DNA of 64,000 nt from Paenibacillus lupini (GTDB lineage Bacteria; Bacillota; Bacilli; Paenibacillales; Paenibacillaceae): NCBI RefSeq assembly GCF_011761355.1, contig NZ_JAASRW010000001.1, forward strand, positions 186,001 through 250,000. Reading direction: 5' to 3'. The translations under genes were made by a program, and so were the position numbers. The notes under the pieces are model-generated. The model was not told where the DNA came from and did no database searches. It saw nothing but the letters and a program-made list of their open reading frames with translations. Below are positions 8,466 through 18,136 of this stretch, piece by piece. Positions within the stretch are counted from its first letter, which is position 1; each line of letters opens with the position of its first letter.

Positions 8466-9608
8466 ATGATCATTGGCGTTCCAAAGGAAATCAAAACGAG
8501 CGAATATCGAGTTGCTCTTACCCCGGCAGGCGTAACCATGCTGAAGGCGGCAGGCCATGAGGTTATTGTGGAGACGAAAGCCGGCGATGGAAGTGGATTT
8601 GAAGATTGGGATTATGAAAGGGAAGGCGCGGAAATTCGGCAAACTGCAGCGGAGATTTGGAACGAAGCGGACATGATTATGAAGGTGAAAGAGCCGCTCA
8701 AGGAAGAGTTTCAATATTTTCGTGAAGGTTTATTATTATTTACGTATTTGCACTTGGCGGCAGCTCCTGAGCTGACTCGTGCTTTGATGGACAATGGAGT
8801 AACAGGAATCGCTTATGAGACGATACAATTAGCTAATGGAAGCTTGCCGTTATTAACTCCTATGAGTGAAGTAGCAGGACGAATGGCCGTACAGGTTGGT
8901 TCGCAATTTCTTGAGGCGTTCCATGGCGGAAGAGGAGTGCTTCTAGGTGGAGTTCCTGGAGTGCCTCCAGCAGAGGTTGTCATTATTGGCGGTGGAATCG
9001 TAGGGACGAATGCAGCCAAAATCGCTCTTGGAATGGGAGCTACTGTGGTTATTTTAGAAAGAAGCACAGATCGCATGAGATATTTGGATGACGTCTTTGG
9101 TGGAAGAATTCGAACGTTGATGTCGAGCCCTTACAATATTGCGGAAGCCGTAGGCAGAGCAGATCTCCTCATTGGTGCGGTCTTAATTCCCGGTGCGAAA
9201 GCCCCACATCTGGTTACGGAAACGATGGTTCAGGGGATGAAAAAGGGTTCTGTCATTGTGGATGTTGCTGTTGATCAGGGCGGATCGATTGCTACGGTTG
9301 ACCGGCCTACGACACACAAAGATCCGATCTATGTGAAGCATGGCGTCATTCATTATGCAGTCGCGAATATCCCAGGCGCCGTCCCGCGAACCTCGACATT
9401 CGCGCTGACGAACGTTACGATTCCGTATGCCTTGGATCTAGCGAGCCGTGGCTGGGAAGCTGTACGGAGCAGTGTACCGCTGCAAAAAGGTGTAAATACG
9501 CATCGTGGCACCGTCACCTACGAACCGGTTGCAACGGCAGCTGGCTTGCCTTACACGCCGATTGAACGATGGCTGGACAGTATTGCCTTTGATAAGCTGG
9601 AGCCTTGA
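8466..9608 (+). CDS. ald: Alanine dehydrogenase
   Basis: 380 residues. NAD-dependent reversible deamination of L-alanine to pyruvate and ammonia, used during sporulation and for alanine catabolism. The N-terminus [20 protein letters not shown] contains the substrate-binding Arg and the family signature. The NAD-binding Rossmann motif is [14 protein letters not shown] near residue 173, and KMKVKEP-type residues and the catalytic His (YLHLAA, about 96) are present. The start is set by GAAGGGGGAAG. It stands alone between the divergent protease and a DUF4227 gene. Confidence 0.95.
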   Translation: MIIGVPKEIKTSEYRVALTPAGVTMLKAAGHEVIVETKAGDGSGFEDWDYEREGAEIRQTAAEIWNEADMIMKVKEPLKEEFQYFREGLLLFTYLHLAAAPELTRALMDNGVTGIAYETIQLANGSLPLLTPMSEVAGRMAVQVGSQFLEAFHGGRGVLLGGVPGVPPAEVVIIGGGIVGTNAAKIALGMGATVVILERSTDRMRYLDDVFGGRIRTLMSSPYNIAEAVGRADLLIGAVLIPGAKAPHLVTETMVQGMKKGSVIVDVAVDQGGSIATVDRPTTHKDPIYVKHGVIHYAVANIPGAVPRTSTFALTNVTIPYALDLASRGWEAVRSSVPLQKGVNTHRGTVTYEPVATAAGLPYTPIERWLDSIAFDKLEP

Positions 9609-9705
9609 ACAAGCGCTGGTTCTAGGCGCCTTTAGCATATCCGGCGAACCTCTTTCATAGATTGTTACGGATGGACAACCGTAATGGATGAAGGGGGAAG
9701 GAAGA

Positions 9706-9939
9706 ATGGTCCTCTCGGTGCGTAAGTGGTTAAACCGCATTTTGTTTGTTATTATATTCACCTTATTGTTTCTAATCGCGACGGGCAGCTATCGATGGCT
9801 GGTTGACGTCATTGCTCCCGTCAATCCTTATCAAACTCCAAAAGGTGCATCCCTTAAAGTGTTTCAAGCTGATCCGGCAACAGCAGAGAAAGGCAGCGTA
9901 ACAGAACAACTGCGGTGGTTTTATTGGTACGGCGAATGA
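9706..9939 (+). CDS. yqzK: DUF4227 membrane protein (YqzK-like)
   Basis: 77 residues with one N-terminal membrane helix (about 9-30) and a short tail ending in LRWFYWYGE. The start ATG at 9706 has AGGGGGAAGG just upstream; an earlier in-frame ATG at 9688 overlaps that ribosome binding site. The position immediately before xerD matches B. subtilis yqzK. Function unknown. Confidence 0.75.
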   Translation: MVLSVRKWLNRILFVIIFTLLFLIATGSYRWLVDVIAPVNPYQTPKGASLKVFQADPATAEKGSVTEQLRWFYWYGE

Positions 9940-10024
9940 TCGATCAAATATGAATTAAAGTTCAAAAAGCAGGATTTGATCTGCCGGTTGTGGAATAGTT
10001 GGTTAGCAGGATATATTGCCACAA

Positions 10025-10059
10025 GCAAGACCATCGCCCTAAGGCGAATGGCCTTGATC
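10025..10059 (+). other. Hairpin in the yqzK-xerD gap
   Basis: CCATCGCC and GGCGAATGG form a stem around CTAA, extended by CAAG/CTTG outside. No T-run follows, so it is not a standard terminator. It lies 25 bases before the xerD start and could affect mRNA stability. The role is unknown. Confidence 0.45.
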
Positions 10060-10085
10060 ATCTTTCTTGAACGAAAGGAACCGGC

Positions 10086-10976
10086 ATGAAAGATCAAGTA
10101 CAATCCTTTATAAAATACTTAACCAATGAGCGTGCTTTATCAAGCAGTACGCTGGAATCGTATGGTCGTGACTTACAGGGCCTGATCAACTATTTGGAAG
10201 AACAGTCGGTTGCGAACGTGGGGGAGATTCAACGTCACCATTTGTCGCATTATTTGCTGCGTCTGAAAGAGAGCGGACGAAAGGTATCCACCGTATCCAG
10301 GCATATTGCTTCTATTCGCGCATTTTTTCATTATTTGGCGGTAAACGGATTGATTCAGCTTAATCCCGCCATCTACATAGAGTCACCCAAGCAGGAGAAA
10401 AAAGAGCCCAGTGTCCTGTCTGTCGAGAACGCCGGCCTGCTGCTTGAAACGCCTCAGCCGGCTAATGCTCCCGGGAAGCGAGATAAAGCGATGCTGGAGC
10501 TGTTATATGCGACGGGTATCCGGGTCTCTGAGCTCATCTCCCTCAATGTAGACAGTGTTAATGCGCAGCTTAATGTCATCCGTTGCGTCGGCAGCGGCAT
10601 GAAAGAGCGAATTATCCCTTTTGGCCGCATGGCTGCCACAGCCTTAGACGATTATTTGCAATCCGGCCGTTCGGAGCTGCTTAGGCATAATGAATCGGAG
10701 CCTGCTCTGTTTCTGAATCAGCTGGGTACACGTATGACACGTCAAGGCTTTTGGAAAATGGTGAAAAAATATGCGAAGGAAGCGGGTATTTCGGAGGAAA
10801 TAACGCCGCATACGCTGCGCCACTCCTTCGCTGCTCATTTGCTGGAGAACGGGGCTGACCTCCGCGCTGTGCAGGAGCTGCTTGGACATGCTGATATTTC
10901 GACCACACAGCGTTACACCCGTTTGTCTAAGGTAAGAATGAAGGATGTATACTCGAATGCTCATCCCCGTGCTTAA
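10086..10976 (+). CDS. xerD: Tyrosine recombinase XerD (with an atypical active site)
   Basis: 296 residues, the usual XerD length. With XerC it resolves chromosome dimers at dif. The N-terminal SAM-like domain spans about 1-85 and the catalytic domain 105-296. Visible active-site residues are ATGIRVSEL (Arg), HTLRHSFAAHLL (His, Arg), LGHADISTTQRYTRL (His and the Tyr nucleophile). The beta-hairpin lysine, normally in GKG, is replaced: the sequence reads RCVGSGMKERIIP. A lysine two residues later in MKER is the usual second Lys of the motif, not the catalytic one. The gene is intact and in its syntenic place before deoB. Confidence 0.88.
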   Translation: MKDQVQSFIKYLTNERALSSSTLESYGRDLQGLINYLEEQSVANVGEIQRHHLSHYLLRLKESGRKVSTVSRHIASIRAFFHYLAVNGLIQLNPAIYIESPKQEKKEPSVLSVENAGLLLETPQPANAPGKRDKAMLELLYATGIRVSELISLNVDSVNAQLNVIRCVGSGMKERIIPFGRMAATALDDYLQSGRSELLRHNESEPALFLNQLGTRMTRQGFWKMVKKYAKEAGISEEITPHTLRHSFAAHLLENGADLRAVQELLGHADISTTQRYTRLSKVRMKDVYSNAHPRA

Positions 10977-11013
10977 AGGATATCCACACGCCGGGAGTAG
11001 GAGGTAAAAATTA

Positions 11014-12201
11014 ATGAAATTTGATCGAATTGCTGTAATTGTGTTGGACAGCGTTGGAATTGGAGAACTGCCGGACGCCCCTTCCTTTGGGGACAGTGGT
11101 TCTCATACACTTGGCCATATTATAGAGCGGGTGCCAACAATTGAACTCCCGAATATGCGCCGCTGGGGACTCGACCGAATCGCCCAATTATCGGATTGGA
11201 AGCCGGAAGGCGAAGCGGCTGCAGCTTACTATGGCAAAATGGCGGAAGTATCGGTTGGCAAAGATACAATGACTGGGCATTGGGAGCTAATGGGGCTCAA
11301 TATGACAGTTCCATTTCAAGTTTTCCCTGAAGGTTTTCCAGATGAACTGATCTCTGTGTTCGAGGAGCGGACAGGCCGTAAGGTCATTGGCAATAAGCCT
11401 GCAAGCGGGACGGAAATATTGGATGAGCTTGGTGCGGAGCAAATGGAAACAGGGGCATGGATCGTTTATACCTCTGCAGACAGTGTCTTTCAAATTGCTG
11501 CACATGAGGAGATTATTCCGCTGGAAGAGCTTTACCGCGGCTGCGAAATTGCCCGTGAATTAACGATGGATGAGCGATTCACAGTAGGCAGAGTAATTGC
11601 AAGACCGTACACAGGTTCGCCAGGAGCGTTCAAACGTACACCAAACCGCCATGACTATGCTGTGAAGCCTCCGGAGGCGACAGTTCTCAATACGCTTAAG
11701 GATAATGGCTTCAATACCATTGCAATCGGGAAGATTAATGATATTTTTGACGGGGAAGGCATTACAGCAACAACCTCGACCAAAAGCAATGCAGATGGCA
11801 TTACGCGTACAATTGAAGCTCTTAAGAAGCCATTCAAAGGTCTGCTGTTCACGAATCTTGTGGATTTCGACTCCTTGTTTGGCCATCGCCGTGATCCGGA
11901 AGGATATGCAGGTGCGCTGGAGGAATTTGACCGTGCTATTCCTGAGCTTGAAGGAACGATTGGTGAGCGTGATCTGCTAATCGTAACGGCCGACCATGGG
12001 AATGATCCGGTTCATCCAGGGACGGACCATACGCGTGAATACGTGCCTCTTTTGTTATACAGCCCGGCATTTGCTAAACCGGCCTTGCTGGATACGAGAA
12101 CGACATTCTCAGATCTTGGCGCTACGATTGCTGATAATTTCGGTGTATCTTCCCCGCCAAATGGTACAAGCTTTTTGAACTTGCTTCATACAAAAGAATA
12201 G
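11014..12201 (+). CDS. deoB: Phosphopentomutase
   Basis: 395 residues (B. subtilis Drm 394). It interconverts (deoxy)ribose 1-phosphate and 5-phosphate in nucleoside catabolism. The alkaline-phosphatase fold is shown by the first metal site [12 protein letters not shown], the phospho-threonine region [11 protein letters not shown] and the second metal site [19 protein letters not shown]. The start has GGAGGT 8 bases upstream. It forms an operon with pupG 25 bases downstream. Confidence 0.95.
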   Translation: MKFDRIAVIVLDSVGIGELPDAPSFGDSGSHTLGHIIERVPTIELPNMRRWGLDRIAQLSDWKPEGEAAAAYYGKMAEVSVGKDTMTGHWELMGLNMTVPFQVFPEGFPDELISVFEERTGRKVIGNKPASGTEILDELGAEQMETGAWIVYTSADSVFQIAAHEEIIPLEELYRGCEIARELTMDERFTVGRVIARPYTGSPGAFKRTPNRHDYAVKPPEATVLNTLKDNGFNTIAIGKINDIFDGEGITATTSTKSNADGITRTIEALKKPFKGLLFTNLVDFDSLFGHRRDPEGYAGALEEFDRAIPELEGTIGERDLLIVTADHGNDPVHPGTDHTREYVPLLLYSPAFAKPALLDTRTTFSDLGATIADNFGVSSPPNGTSFLNLLHTKE

Positions 12202-12226
12202 ATAAGGATTAGAGGAGGAACTTACG

Positions 12227-13057
12227 ATGAGTTCAAATACAATGACGGCAGCCCAGATTAAAGAGGCAGCAGCTTATATTGCAGGTCGTGTACAAGTAAA
12301 GCCGGAGATTGGCTTGATTATGGGTTCTGGACTAGGTGTTCTTGGAGATCATATCGAGAATGCAGTAACGATTGATTACAGCGAAATCCCACATTTCCCG
12401 GTATCAACGGTAGAAGGTCATGCAGGTGAACTGCTGGTTGGTACATTGTCAGGACGTATTGTACTGCTTATGCGCGGAAGATTTCATATGTATGAAGGAT
12501 ATGGACCACAGCTTACGGCATTCCCTGTCCGTGTCATGAAGGCACTTGGCGTTACTACCTTGCTTGTTACCAATGCTGCCGGCGGTGTGAACCTGGACTA
12601 CGAAGCAGGTAATTTGATGCTGATCTCTGATCATCTGAACATGACAGGCAAAAATCCGCTTATCGGCCCGAACGATAATGAACTAGGTGTAAGATTCCCG
12701 GATATGTCAGAGGCGTACAGCAAACGTCTTCGTGCTATTGCTCGTGAGACAGCTGCCAAACAAGGGCTTAAACTACAAGAGGGTGTTTATGCAGGACTGC
12801 TTGGTCCTTCGTATGAAACGCCTGCAGAAATTCGCATGCTGCGCGTATTGGGTGCAGATGCTGTCGGCATGTCGACCGTTGCAGAAGTTATTGCTGCACG
12901 TCATTCTGGTATAGAAGTACTAGGTATTTCCTGTATCAGCAATATGGCTGCCGGTGTTTTGGATCAACCATTGTCCCATGATGAGGTTATGGAAACGACT
13001 GAGCGGGTAAAAGCTGAATTTTTGGCTCTTGTTAAGGAATTAATCCGACAATTCTAA
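12227..13057 (+). CDS. pupG: Purine-nucleoside phosphorylase
   Basis: 276 residues. It cleaves (deoxy)guanosine and inosine with phosphate to base and pentose 1-phosphate, which DeoB then uses. Family motifs: LIMGSGLGVLGD (phosphate loop), VEGHAGELLVG, MRGRFHMYEGY, TNAAGGVN and ADAVGMSTVAEVI. The trimeric low-molecular-mass class is indicated by length. AGAGGAGG precedes the start. Confidence 0.94.
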   Translation: MSSNTMTAAQIKEAAAYIAGRVQVKPEIGLIMGSGLGVLGDHIENAVTIDYSEIPHFPVSTVEGHAGELLVGTLSGRIVLLMRGRFHMYEGYGPQLTAFPVRVMKALGVTTLLVTNAAGGVNLDYEAGNLMLISDHLNMTGKNPLIGPNDNELGVRFPDMSEAYSKRLRAIARETAAKQGLKLQEGVYAGLLGPSYETPAEIRMLRVLGADAVGMSTVAEVIAARHSGIEVLGISCISNMAAGVLDQPLSHDEVMETTERVKAEFLALVKELIRQF

Positions 13058-13167
13058 TGGGTGATTGTAATGAAATTGTAATATTCGCCTCGACGGAATA
13101 TGACAGTATTTGATGGCGGATCGGTCGTATAATGTCCATGATTACGGAGTGATGGAGTGGAGAGAAC

Positions 13168-13332
13168 ATGGACAAGCAATTACTCGTCGAAATAGAGCAG
13201 TTGCGAGGGAAAATGGTTGAAAAAGCAATGATAAAGAAAACATTTGTACATCGTGAAGTGCTCCAGCTCAGCCAAATGCTGGACGAGCTGATCGTTCGGG
13301 AGCAGATGCTGCGAGCGCATTCACATAAATGA
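13168..13332 (+). CDS. Spo0E-like sporulation regulatory protein (small)
   Basis: 54 residues, too short for most gene callers. The sequence has two short helices, an N-terminal one ([13 protein letters not shown]) and a C-terminal one with the Spo0E-family signature SxxLD in LSQMLDELI. Spo0E proteins are aspartyl-phosphatases that remove phosphate from Spo0A and delay sporulation. The ATG has GGAGTGGAGAG 4 to 10 bases upstream. It sits between pupG and pdp, and within 4 kb of spoIIA-sigF. The substrate (Spo0A or another regulator) is inferred from the family. Confidence 0.72.
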   Translation: MDKQLLVEIEQLRGKMVEKAMIKKTFVHREVLQLSQMLDELIVREQMLRAHSHK

Positions 13333-13360
13333 TTGCGCAGGCCGAAACGGAGTGGATAAC

Positions 13361-14689
13361 ATGCGTGCAGTAGATCTTATACAAAAGAAGCGGGACGGCG
13401 GTGAGCTGACTGCAAAAGAATTGACGTTTCTGGTGGATGGCTATTGCGAGGGCGGTATTCCGGATTATCAAATGTCAGCTTGGGCGATGGCAGTCTTTTA
13501 TCGTGGAATGACTCCAGCAGAGACTGCAGCGCTTACGCTTGCCATGGCGAATTCGGGAGATCAGGTAGACCTGGCTCCGATTGCAGGCGTAAAGGTAGAT
13601 AAGCATAGCACAGGCGGCGTAGGAGATAAGACAACTCTTATCATTGCACCGCTGGTAGCATCTGCAGGAGTCCCGGTTGCCAAGATGTCGGGAAGAGGCT
13701 TAGGTCATACAGGCGGTACAATCGACAAATTGGAATCGATTGCAGGATTTCAAACCGAGCTGTCCAGGGAGAAATTCCTCGAACAGGTGAATGAGCTCGG
13801 AATTTCGGTTATTGGGCAAAGCGGTAATTTGGCGCCAGCCGACAAAAAGCTGTATGCTCTGCGGGATGTGACAGCTACCGTCGAATCGATACCTCTAATT
13901 GCAAGCTCAGTGATGAGCAAGAAGATTGCTGCTGGCGCAGATGCCATTGTGCTGGACGTGAAGACAGGCAGCGGCGCTTTTATGAAGACGATTGAGGATT
14001 CGGAACAATTAGCACAAGCGATGGTTGAGATCGGCACACAGGTCGGTCGACAAACGGCAGCTGTTATTAGTGATATGGACCAGCCGCTTGGTTTTGCCAT
14101 TGGTAATGCACTTGAGGTTCGAGAAGCTATAGAAACTTTACAGGGCAAAGGTCCTGCTGATCTGACTGAATTATGTTTAACGTTAGGCGCGCATATGGTT
14201 GTGCTTGGCGGTAAGGCGAAGGATTTTTCCGAGGCAAAAGCCTTGTTGCAGCGGCAATTGGATAGTGGAGAGGCACTCTCCAAGTTCAAGCAGTTTATTG
14301 CAGCACAAGGCGGCGACGCTTCGGTGGCCGATGATGTTGAGCTCTTGCCACAAGCGGCAGAGCAGGTGGAAGTGAAAGCGGCTGGTGCAGGCTACATTGC
14401 TTCTATTCACGCCGAGCAGCTTGGTATTGCGGCGATGCTCCTTGGAGCGGGACGAGCTACGAAGGAAGCGTCAATTGATTACTCCGTAGGGATTATCATT
14501 CGCAAAAAGGTTGGCGATTCAGTTAGTGAAGGGGATACGCTGGCTGTACTGCATACCCGCGCTAATGATTCCACTCTGGAAGAGGTAGCAGCGAAGGTTC
14601 GGGATGCCTACACCATATCGACTGACAAGCCGGAGGAACGTCCTCTGCTGCTGTCTGTCGTGACAGCTGAAGGAACGGTACGTTACTAG
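13361..14689 (+). CDS. pdp: Pyrimidine-nucleoside phosphorylase
   Basis: 442 residues. It phosphorolyses uridine and (deoxy)thymidine. The signature [16 protein letters not shown], followed by [17 protein letters not shown], is that of the thymidine/pyrimidine phosphorylase family; a biotinyl-lipoyl-like C-terminal domain follows. CGGAG lies 8 bases before the ATG at 13361; a GTG at 13352 is too close to it. Last gene of the deoB-pupG-pdp salvage cluster, closed by a strong terminator. Confidence 0.94.
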   Translation: MRAVDLIQKKRDGGELTAKELTFLVDGYCEGGIPDYQMSAWAMAVFYRGMTPAETAALTLAMANSGDQVDLAPIAGVKVDKHSTGGVGDKTTLIIAPLVASAGVPVAKMSGRGLGHTGGTIDKLESIAGFQTELSREKFLEQVNELGISVIGQSGNLAPADKKLYALRDVTATVESIPLIASSVMSKKIAAGADAIVLDVKTGSGAFMKTIEDSEQLAQAMVEIGTQVGRQTAAVISDMDQPLGFAIGNALEVREAIETLQGKGPADLTELCLTLGAHMVVLGGKAKDFSEAKALLQRQLDSGEALSKFKQFIAAQGGDASVADDVELLPQAAEQVEVKAAGAGYIASIHAEQLGIAAMLLGAGRATKEASIDYSVGIIIRKKVGDSVSEGDTLAVLHTRANDSTLEEVAAKVRDAYTISTDKPEERPLLLSVVTAEGTVRY

Positions 14690-14700
14690 AATTTGAATTA

Positions 14701-14738
14701 AACCGCCTTACTCCACGGAGTGAGGCGGTTTTTTGTTG
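14701..14738 (+). terminator. Rho-independent terminator after pdp
   Basis: AACCGCCTTACTC and GAGTGAGGCGGTT form a stem with one T-T... mismatch around CACG, followed by six T. It begins 11 bases after the pdp stop. Confidence 0.9.
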
Positions 14739-14944
14739 TTTATTACACTAGAGCTTGATATAAGCCCTGAAGGATGAAGGAGTTTGACGACTCAGCGAAC
14801 TGCCTGTCAGACGTAACAAAAACCGACATCTATCGCGTGGAATATTTTTCATGAAAGAGGTCAAGACTGGAGAAGACAATATAGCCCAATTGCGGTGTTA
14901 GAAGCTAACGACATGTACCGCATCATCTTGGAGGAGACCTGCTC

Positions 14945-16156
14945 ATGAAAAAAGTTTGTACGAAGCTGTTTATTCTATTCGCTGCATTCGCTCTCGTTGC
15001 AATGCCAGCTGCTGCTTATGCTAATGACAACGTTATTGCTAAGGAGCCAGTACCTTCCGCTCCAGGTCAGCAGCAAGCCGCATCGCTTGATCTAGCACCC
15101 TCTGCACGTTCGGCGGTTTTAATGGACGCTGACAGCGGAACCATCATTTTCGAGAAAGACAGCAACGTCAAGCTTCCCCCAGCCAGCATTACGAAGGTGA
15201 TGACTCTGCTGCTGATCATGGAAGCGCTGGACGACGGAAAACTCAAGCTGACCGACAAAGTGCCAACTAGTGAGTACGCTGCTTCGATGGGCGGTTCACA
15301 AATCTTTCTCGAGCCAGGCGAAGAAATGTCCGTCGATGAAATGTTAAAAGGCATCGCGCTTGCTTCTGGTAATGATGCATCTGTTGCAATGGCTGAGAAG
15401 CTGGCAGGTACCGAGCAGCAGTTCGTCGCCATGATGAATGAGAAGGCACAGCAGTTGGGTCTCCAGAACACCCATTTCGCCAACTGTAATGGGTTGCCTG
15501 CGTCAGATCACTACACATCCGCAAATGATATTGCCGTGATGTCTCGGGAGCTTCTTAAGCATTCCGAGATTACGAAATACACCGGTATGTATCAGGATTA
15601 TTTGCGCAAGTCGTCAGAGAAACCATTCTGGCTTGTAAACACCAATAAGCTTGTACGCTTCTACAGCGGAGCAGACGGGCTGAAAACAGGTTTCACGAAT
15701 GAAGCCAAGTTCTGCCTAACCGCAACTGCCAAACGCGACAATCTGCGTGTTATTGCCGTCGTTATGGGCGAGCCGAATACCAAAACAAGAAATGCCGAAG
15801 TATCGCAAATGCTCGATTTCACATTCGCCCAGTATATGACGCACCCGATCTTTAAAGAAGGCGACACGATGGGAACGGTGAAAATCGAAAAAGGCGCTGT
15901 GAGAGAATTGCCATTGGTTGCGAAGCATCCATATAGCATTTTGCTCAAAAAAGGTGCTGCTACGAAGGATATCCGTTACGAGCTGCAGATCGATCAACCA
16001 CTTAAAGCACCAGTTGCGATTGGACAATCAATCGGCAAGCTGGTCGTCTATCAGGGTGATCAAATTGTGAAGGAGTTCCCGGTCGATGCTCCTCAGTCAA
16101 TTGGCAAAGCAGGCTGGTGGATGATGCTCAAACGGTCCTTCGGAGGGTTATTCTAG
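14945..16156 (+). CDS. dacF: D-alanyl-D-alanine carboxypeptidase DacF (penicillin-binding protein)
   Basis: 403 residues with a signal peptide (about 1-27, ending AAAYAND). It trims the terminal D-Ala of peptidoglycan stem peptides and, with DacB, sets cortex cross-linking in the forespore. Serine-peptidase S11 motifs are complete: PASITKVM (SxxK), ASGNDA (SxN) and GLKTGFT (KTG), followed by the C-terminal PBP5-like beta domain. AGGAGG lies upstream. Its place before spoIIAA matches B. subtilis, where dacF is sigma-F-dependent and reads into spoIIA. Confidence 0.93.
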   Translation: MKKVCTKLFILFAAFALVAMPAAAYANDNVIAKEPVPSAPGQQQAASLDLAPSARSAVLMDADSGTIIFEKDSNVKLPPASITKVMTLLLIMEALDDGKLKLTDKVPTSEYAASMGGSQIFLEPGEEMSVDEMLKGIALASGNDASVAMAEKLAGTEQQFVAMMNEKAQQLGLQNTHFANCNGLPASDHYTSANDIAVMSRELLKHSEITKYTGMYQDYLRKSSEKPFWLVNTNKLVRFYSGADGLKTGFTNEAKFCLTATAKRDNLRVIAVVMGEPNTKTRNAEVSQMLDFTFAQYMTHPIFKEGDTMGTVKIEKGAVRELPLVAKHPYSILLKKGAATKDIRYELQIDQPLKAPVAIGQSIGKLVVYQGDQIVKEFPVDAPQSIGKAGWWMMLKRSFGGLF

Positions 16157-16207
16157 TAGCGTATTTTGTCGGGTTCTAGCGCTCTGCTTCTAGTTTTGTC
16201 GCCGTGC

Positions 16208-16234
16208 AGGAAACATCGCGATGGATGGAGAAAT
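16208..16234 (+). promoter_or_regulatory. Candidate sigma-H promoter of the spoIIA operon
   Basis: AGGAAAC at 16208-16214 and GAGAAAT at 16228-16234, with a 13-base spacer, resemble the sigma-H -35 (AGGAWWT) and -10 (GAAT) elements. The spoIIA operon is sigma-H and Spo0A dependent in B. subtilis. The -10 has a mismatch, so this is tentative. Confidence 0.35.
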
Positions 16235-16280
16235 CGTAGATCGATCCAATAGCGAAGCTTAAAGGAGTTGAACGGCGACA

Positions 16281-16634
16281 ATGAGTTTGCAAGCAGAACT
16301 GGAGCATTATCGTAATGTATTGATTGTTCGTCTCCGTGGAGAGCTAGATCATCATACGGCGGACATTGTCCGCAACAAGATGGAAGCGGAGATCATGCGA
16401 GGCGATAGTCGTCACATTATACTCAGCCTGAAGGATCTGCAGTTTATGGACAGCTCCGGATTAGGCGTCATTTTGGGCAGATATAAGCAGGTTCGCAGTA
16501 AAGGCGGCAAGATGGTCGTCTGTGATGTGAACCCTAGTGTCTACCGCCTGTTTGAAATGTCGGGCTTGTTTAAAATAATGAGCATCTACGACAACGAGAG
16601 AATGGCGATTTCTAGTCTGGAGGTGGTCTCGTAA
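16281..16634 (+). CDS. spoIIAA: Anti-sigma F factor antagonist SpoIIAA
   Basis: 117 residues, a STAS-domain protein. In its unphosphorylated form it binds SpoIIAB and frees sigma-F in the forespore. The phosphorylation site is the first Ser of [15 protein letters not shown] (about residue 58). AAAGGAG precedes the start. The stop overlaps the spoIIAB start by one base (TAATG), implying coupled translation. Confidence 0.96.
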   Translation: MSLQAELEHYRNVLIVRLRGELDHHTADIVRNKMEAEIMRGDSRHIILSLKDLQFMDSSGLGVILGRYKQVRSKGGKMVVCDVNPSVYRLFEMSGLFKIMSIYDNERMAISSLEVVS

Positions 16635-17077
16635 TGGGACGCAACGAAATGACGTTAACCTTTAGCGCCCGGTCGGAGAATGAGGCTTTTGCCCGTATTA
16701 CTGTAGCCTCGTTTGTGTCACAGCTTGATCCGACTCTTGAGGAGCTGAACGACCTGAAGACCGCGGTGTCTGAGGCCGTTACGAACGCGATTATTCATGG
16801 CTACGACAGTGATCCTGCTGGAAAAGTGAACATTGAGGCTTCCATTGACGGAGATGTTGTGTCGATCTCGATTAGCGATAATGGCCGAGGCATTGAGGAT
16901 CTCGACCTGGCTCGTCAGCCGCTCTATACCTCGAAGCCGGAGCTCGAACGTTCGGGTATGGGCTTTACGATTATGGAAAATTTCATGGACCGTTTTGAAG
17001 TTACAAGTGCGCTGGGCCAGGGTACGCGGGTAGCAATGCTAAAGCGTATTGAATCGAAAAAAGCGCTGTATAACTAG
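16634..17077 (+). CDS. spoIIAB: Anti-sigma F factor / serine kinase SpoIIAB
   Basis: 147 residues, GHKL-type ATPase. It binds and holds sigma-F and phosphorylates SpoIIAA. N-box [12 protein letters not shown]1 box SDNGRGIED and G2 box SGMGFTIME are visible. Overlaps spoIIAA by one base; sigF follows 19 bases after the stop. Confidence 0.96.
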   Translation: MGRNEMTLTFSARSENEAFARITVASFVSQLDPTLEELNDLKTAVSEAVTNAIIHGYDSDPAGKVNIEASIDGDVVSISISDNGRGIEDLDLARQPLYTSKPELERSGMGFTIMENFMDRFEVTSALGQGTRVAMLKRIESKKALYN

Positions 17078-17096
17078 CGCATAGGGGTTGAACCTC

Positions 17097-17852
17097 ATGG
17101 ATGTCGATTTGAAGCAAACGGCTCAGCCGTATTTGGATGATGCGGAAGTTAAGCGTCTTATTGCGTTAAGCCAGTCAGGCGATACATTAGCAAGAGATAC
17201 GCTTGTGCAGTGTAATATCAGGTTAGTCTGGTCCGTCGTTCAGCGGTTCATTAACCGCGGTTACGAACCGGAAGATTTGTTTCAAATTGGCTGTATCGGC
17301 TTACTGAAGTCTGTCGATAAGTTCGATCTATCCTATGATGTGAAATTCTCTACTTATGCGGTGCCAATGATTATCGGGGAGATCCAGCGTTTTCTGCGTG
17401 ATGATGGTACGCTGAAGGTAAGTCGTTCACTGAAGGAAACCGCGAATAAGGTACGGAAGATGAAGGATGAGTTATCCAAAACGCTTGGTCGCCTGCCAAC
17501 GGTAAGCGAAGTAGCGGATCGGCTTGGCATAACGCCGGAGGATGTTGTATTCGCTCAGGAAGCGAACAAACCTCCAACTTCCATTCACGAGACCGTATTC
17601 GAAAATGACGGCGATCCCATCACGTTGATGGACCAAATCGCCGACGATTCCCAGGAGCGCTGGTTCGATAAGCTGGCTTTGTTAGAAGCAATCGAAGGAC
17701 TAAGTGAGCGCGAACGGCTTATCGTATACTTACGTTATTACCGTGATAAAACGCAATCAGAGGTCGCCAGCCGCCTGGGGATTTCCCAGGTTCAGGTGTC
17801 GAGGTTGGAGAAGAAAATTTTGCAGGTTATACGAGAACAGATTGCGCAATAA
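17097..17852 (+). CDS. sigF: RNA polymerase sporulation sigma factor SigF
   Basis: 251 residues; the first forespore-specific sigma factor. Region 2 (GYEPEDLFQIGCIGLLKSVD, then KFSTYAVPMI), region 3 (TLGRLPTVSEVADRLGI) and region 4 helix-turn-helix (QSEVASRLGISQVQVSRLEK) are all present. The ATG at 17097 has AGGGGTT 7 bases upstream; a TTG at 17088 is too close. The last 24 bases of the gene recur downstream as an imperfect tandem copy. Confidence 0.96.
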   Translation: MDVDLKQTAQPYLDDAEVKRLIALSQSGDTLARDTLVQCNIRLVWSVVQRFINRGYEPEDLFQIGCIGLLKSVDKFDLSYDVKFSTYAVPMIIGEIQRFLRDDGTLKVSRSLKETANKVRKMKDELSKTLGRLPTVSEVADRLGITPEDVVFAQEANKPPTSIHETVFENDGDPITLMDQIADDSQERWFDKLALLEAIEGLSERERLIVYLRYYRDKTQSEVASRLGISQVQVSRLEKKILQVIREQIAQ

Positions 17853-17936
17853 TAGCAATTTGTTCTTCGTAAATACGAGAACAAATTGCCCAGTAATACC
17901 GAGTTGTTCTTCGTAGAAAGCGACAAATCGCGCAGG
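17829..17936 (+). repeat. Imperfect tandem copies of the sigF 3' end
   Basis: A 44-base unit beginning ATACGAGAACAGATTGCGCA at 17829 (last codons and stop of sigF) is repeated at 17873 with about 84% identity, and a shortened third copy (CGACAAATCGCGCAGG) follows at about 17920. The unit also creates an inverted repeat: CAATTTGTTC (17856-17865) with GAACAAATTG (17879-17888), a 10-bp perfect stem. Confidence 0.75.
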
Positions 17937-17940
17937 ACGA

Positions 17941-18006
17941 AAAAGACCAAATGACCAAACGAACCATCTTTACAGATGTTCGTAAGGCCATTTGGTCTTT
18001 TTTGTT
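17941..18006 (+). terminator. Terminator of the spoIIA operon (hairpin copy 1)
   Basis: AAAAGACCAAATG pairs with CATTTGGTCTTTT, with an inner stem CATC/GATG, followed by a T6 run. The same hairpin in variant form recurs at 19501-19566, so the two copies bracket the genes at 18137-19476. Confidence 0.85.
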
Positions 18007-18136
18007 TCGATAATTATTCGTAACAAAAGCAGTTCAGCAATGCAATGAAAAAGGTATAGGTATTATGTTAGATGTGCACGAATTCCAGAATGTGGTAATA
18101 TGGATTTGAAATATTGGATTGCAGAGGAGTGAGACA

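Noticed and set aside
13073..13140. TATAAT at 13130 as a promoter for the Spo0E-like gene
   Set aside because: No acceptable -35 at 16-18 bases; the closest TTGATG is only 12 bases away.
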